Assembly (NCBI RefSeq): GCF_020741395.1
Contig: NZ_DYZA01000014.1
Coordinates: 1-12,177, forward strand
DNA from: Mailhella massiliensis
GTDB taxonomy: Bacteria > Desulfobacterota > Desulfovibrionia > Desulfovibrionales > Desulfovibrionaceae
Direction: 5' to 3'
Length of the DNA stretch: 12,177 nucleotides
Position 1 is the first letter of the stretch. Each line of letters begins with the position of its first letter. Below, in pieces: positions 12,103 through 12,177 of the stretch. A program made the position numbers and the translations under genes. The notes under the pieces were generated by a model. That model had not been told where the DNA came from, did not search any database, and saw only the letters and a list, made by a program, of their open reading frames with translations.

Positions 12103-12177
12103 GAACCCCCTCATCGGGCAAGCTCACGCACGGGGTGTGCGCAAAAAGTTCTCCTTCAACTCGCTTCCGTTGCGGAA
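12103..12177. other. right-edge stretch, unassigned
   Basis: 75 bases past the palindromic element. On the minus strand a frame enters from the right edge and stops at TGA 12126-12124 after 17 codons; it could be the end of an upstream gene, possibly the hslU neighbour, but 17 residues are too few to identify and they do not look like the HslV C-terminus. GCGCAAAAAGTTCTCCTTCA (12140-12159) could belong to the repeat element. Confidence 0.25.

Noticed and set aside
12124..12177. End of a minus-strand gene entering from the right edge
   Set aside because: Only 17 codons before a TGA, no recognisable C-terminus, and the adjacent sequence is repeat-like. Kept only as an unassigned stretch.

Overview
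The window is GC-rich DNA (roughly 60-65 % by eye) from a Gram-negative bacterium. Three things point to the Desulfovibrionaceae or a close relative in the Desulfobacterota: a MucR/Ros-type zinc-finger regulator of the Desulfovibrio kind, a TauE-type sulfite/organosulfonate exporter, and a stand-alone FeoB-associated Cys-rich protein. This placement is an inference from gene content; no rRNA or other phylogenetic marker is present.

Ten genes are supported, nine on the minus strand and one on the plus strand. From left to right: a TauE/SafE-family permease (287-1024, minus) with its own promoter and a strong terminator; a long gene-free stretch; the two-gene unit nfeD-qmcA (2650-3060 and 1713-2639, minus; membrane protein plus SPFH/stomatin protein) ending at an intrinsic terminator; a MucR-type regulator (3337-3741, minus); a secD gene without secF (3912-5528, minus), preceded by a small secreted protein of unknown function (5600-6019, minus); a YbaK/EbsC aminoacyl-tRNA deacylase (6096-6569, minus); a small three-helix membrane protein (6809-7234, minus); a 640-residue AsmA-like protein (7724-9646, minus); a Fur-box-controlled FeoB-associated Cys-rich peptide (10152-10358, plus); and hslU (10548-11864, minus), convergent with the previous gene across a probably bidirectional terminator.

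Most genes look like independent housekeeping or envelope functions rather than one pathway. Envelope biology recurs: SecD, AsmA, QmcA/NfeD, TauE, and two small membrane or secreted proteins. The clearest regulation is iron control of the Cys-rich peptide, where a near-perfect Fur box overlaps the -35 of a well-formed promoter.

The unusual material lies in the long intergenic regions. There is a cluster of six hairpins with imperfect terminal inverted repeats between the deacylase and the small membrane protein (6588-6814). An 11-unit nonamer minisatellite lies upstream of and in frame with hslU, next to a composite palindromic element (11961-12102). A 27/28-bp direct repeat flanks an AT-rich 33-bp island downstream of the MucR gene (3213-3300). 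A 10-bp inverted repeat brackets the 5' leader of the Cys-rich peptide. I see no phage, transposase, CRISPR, tRNA or rRNA gene, and no multi-gene system that I would call new. The best leads are the small uncharacterised proteins and the repeat elements.
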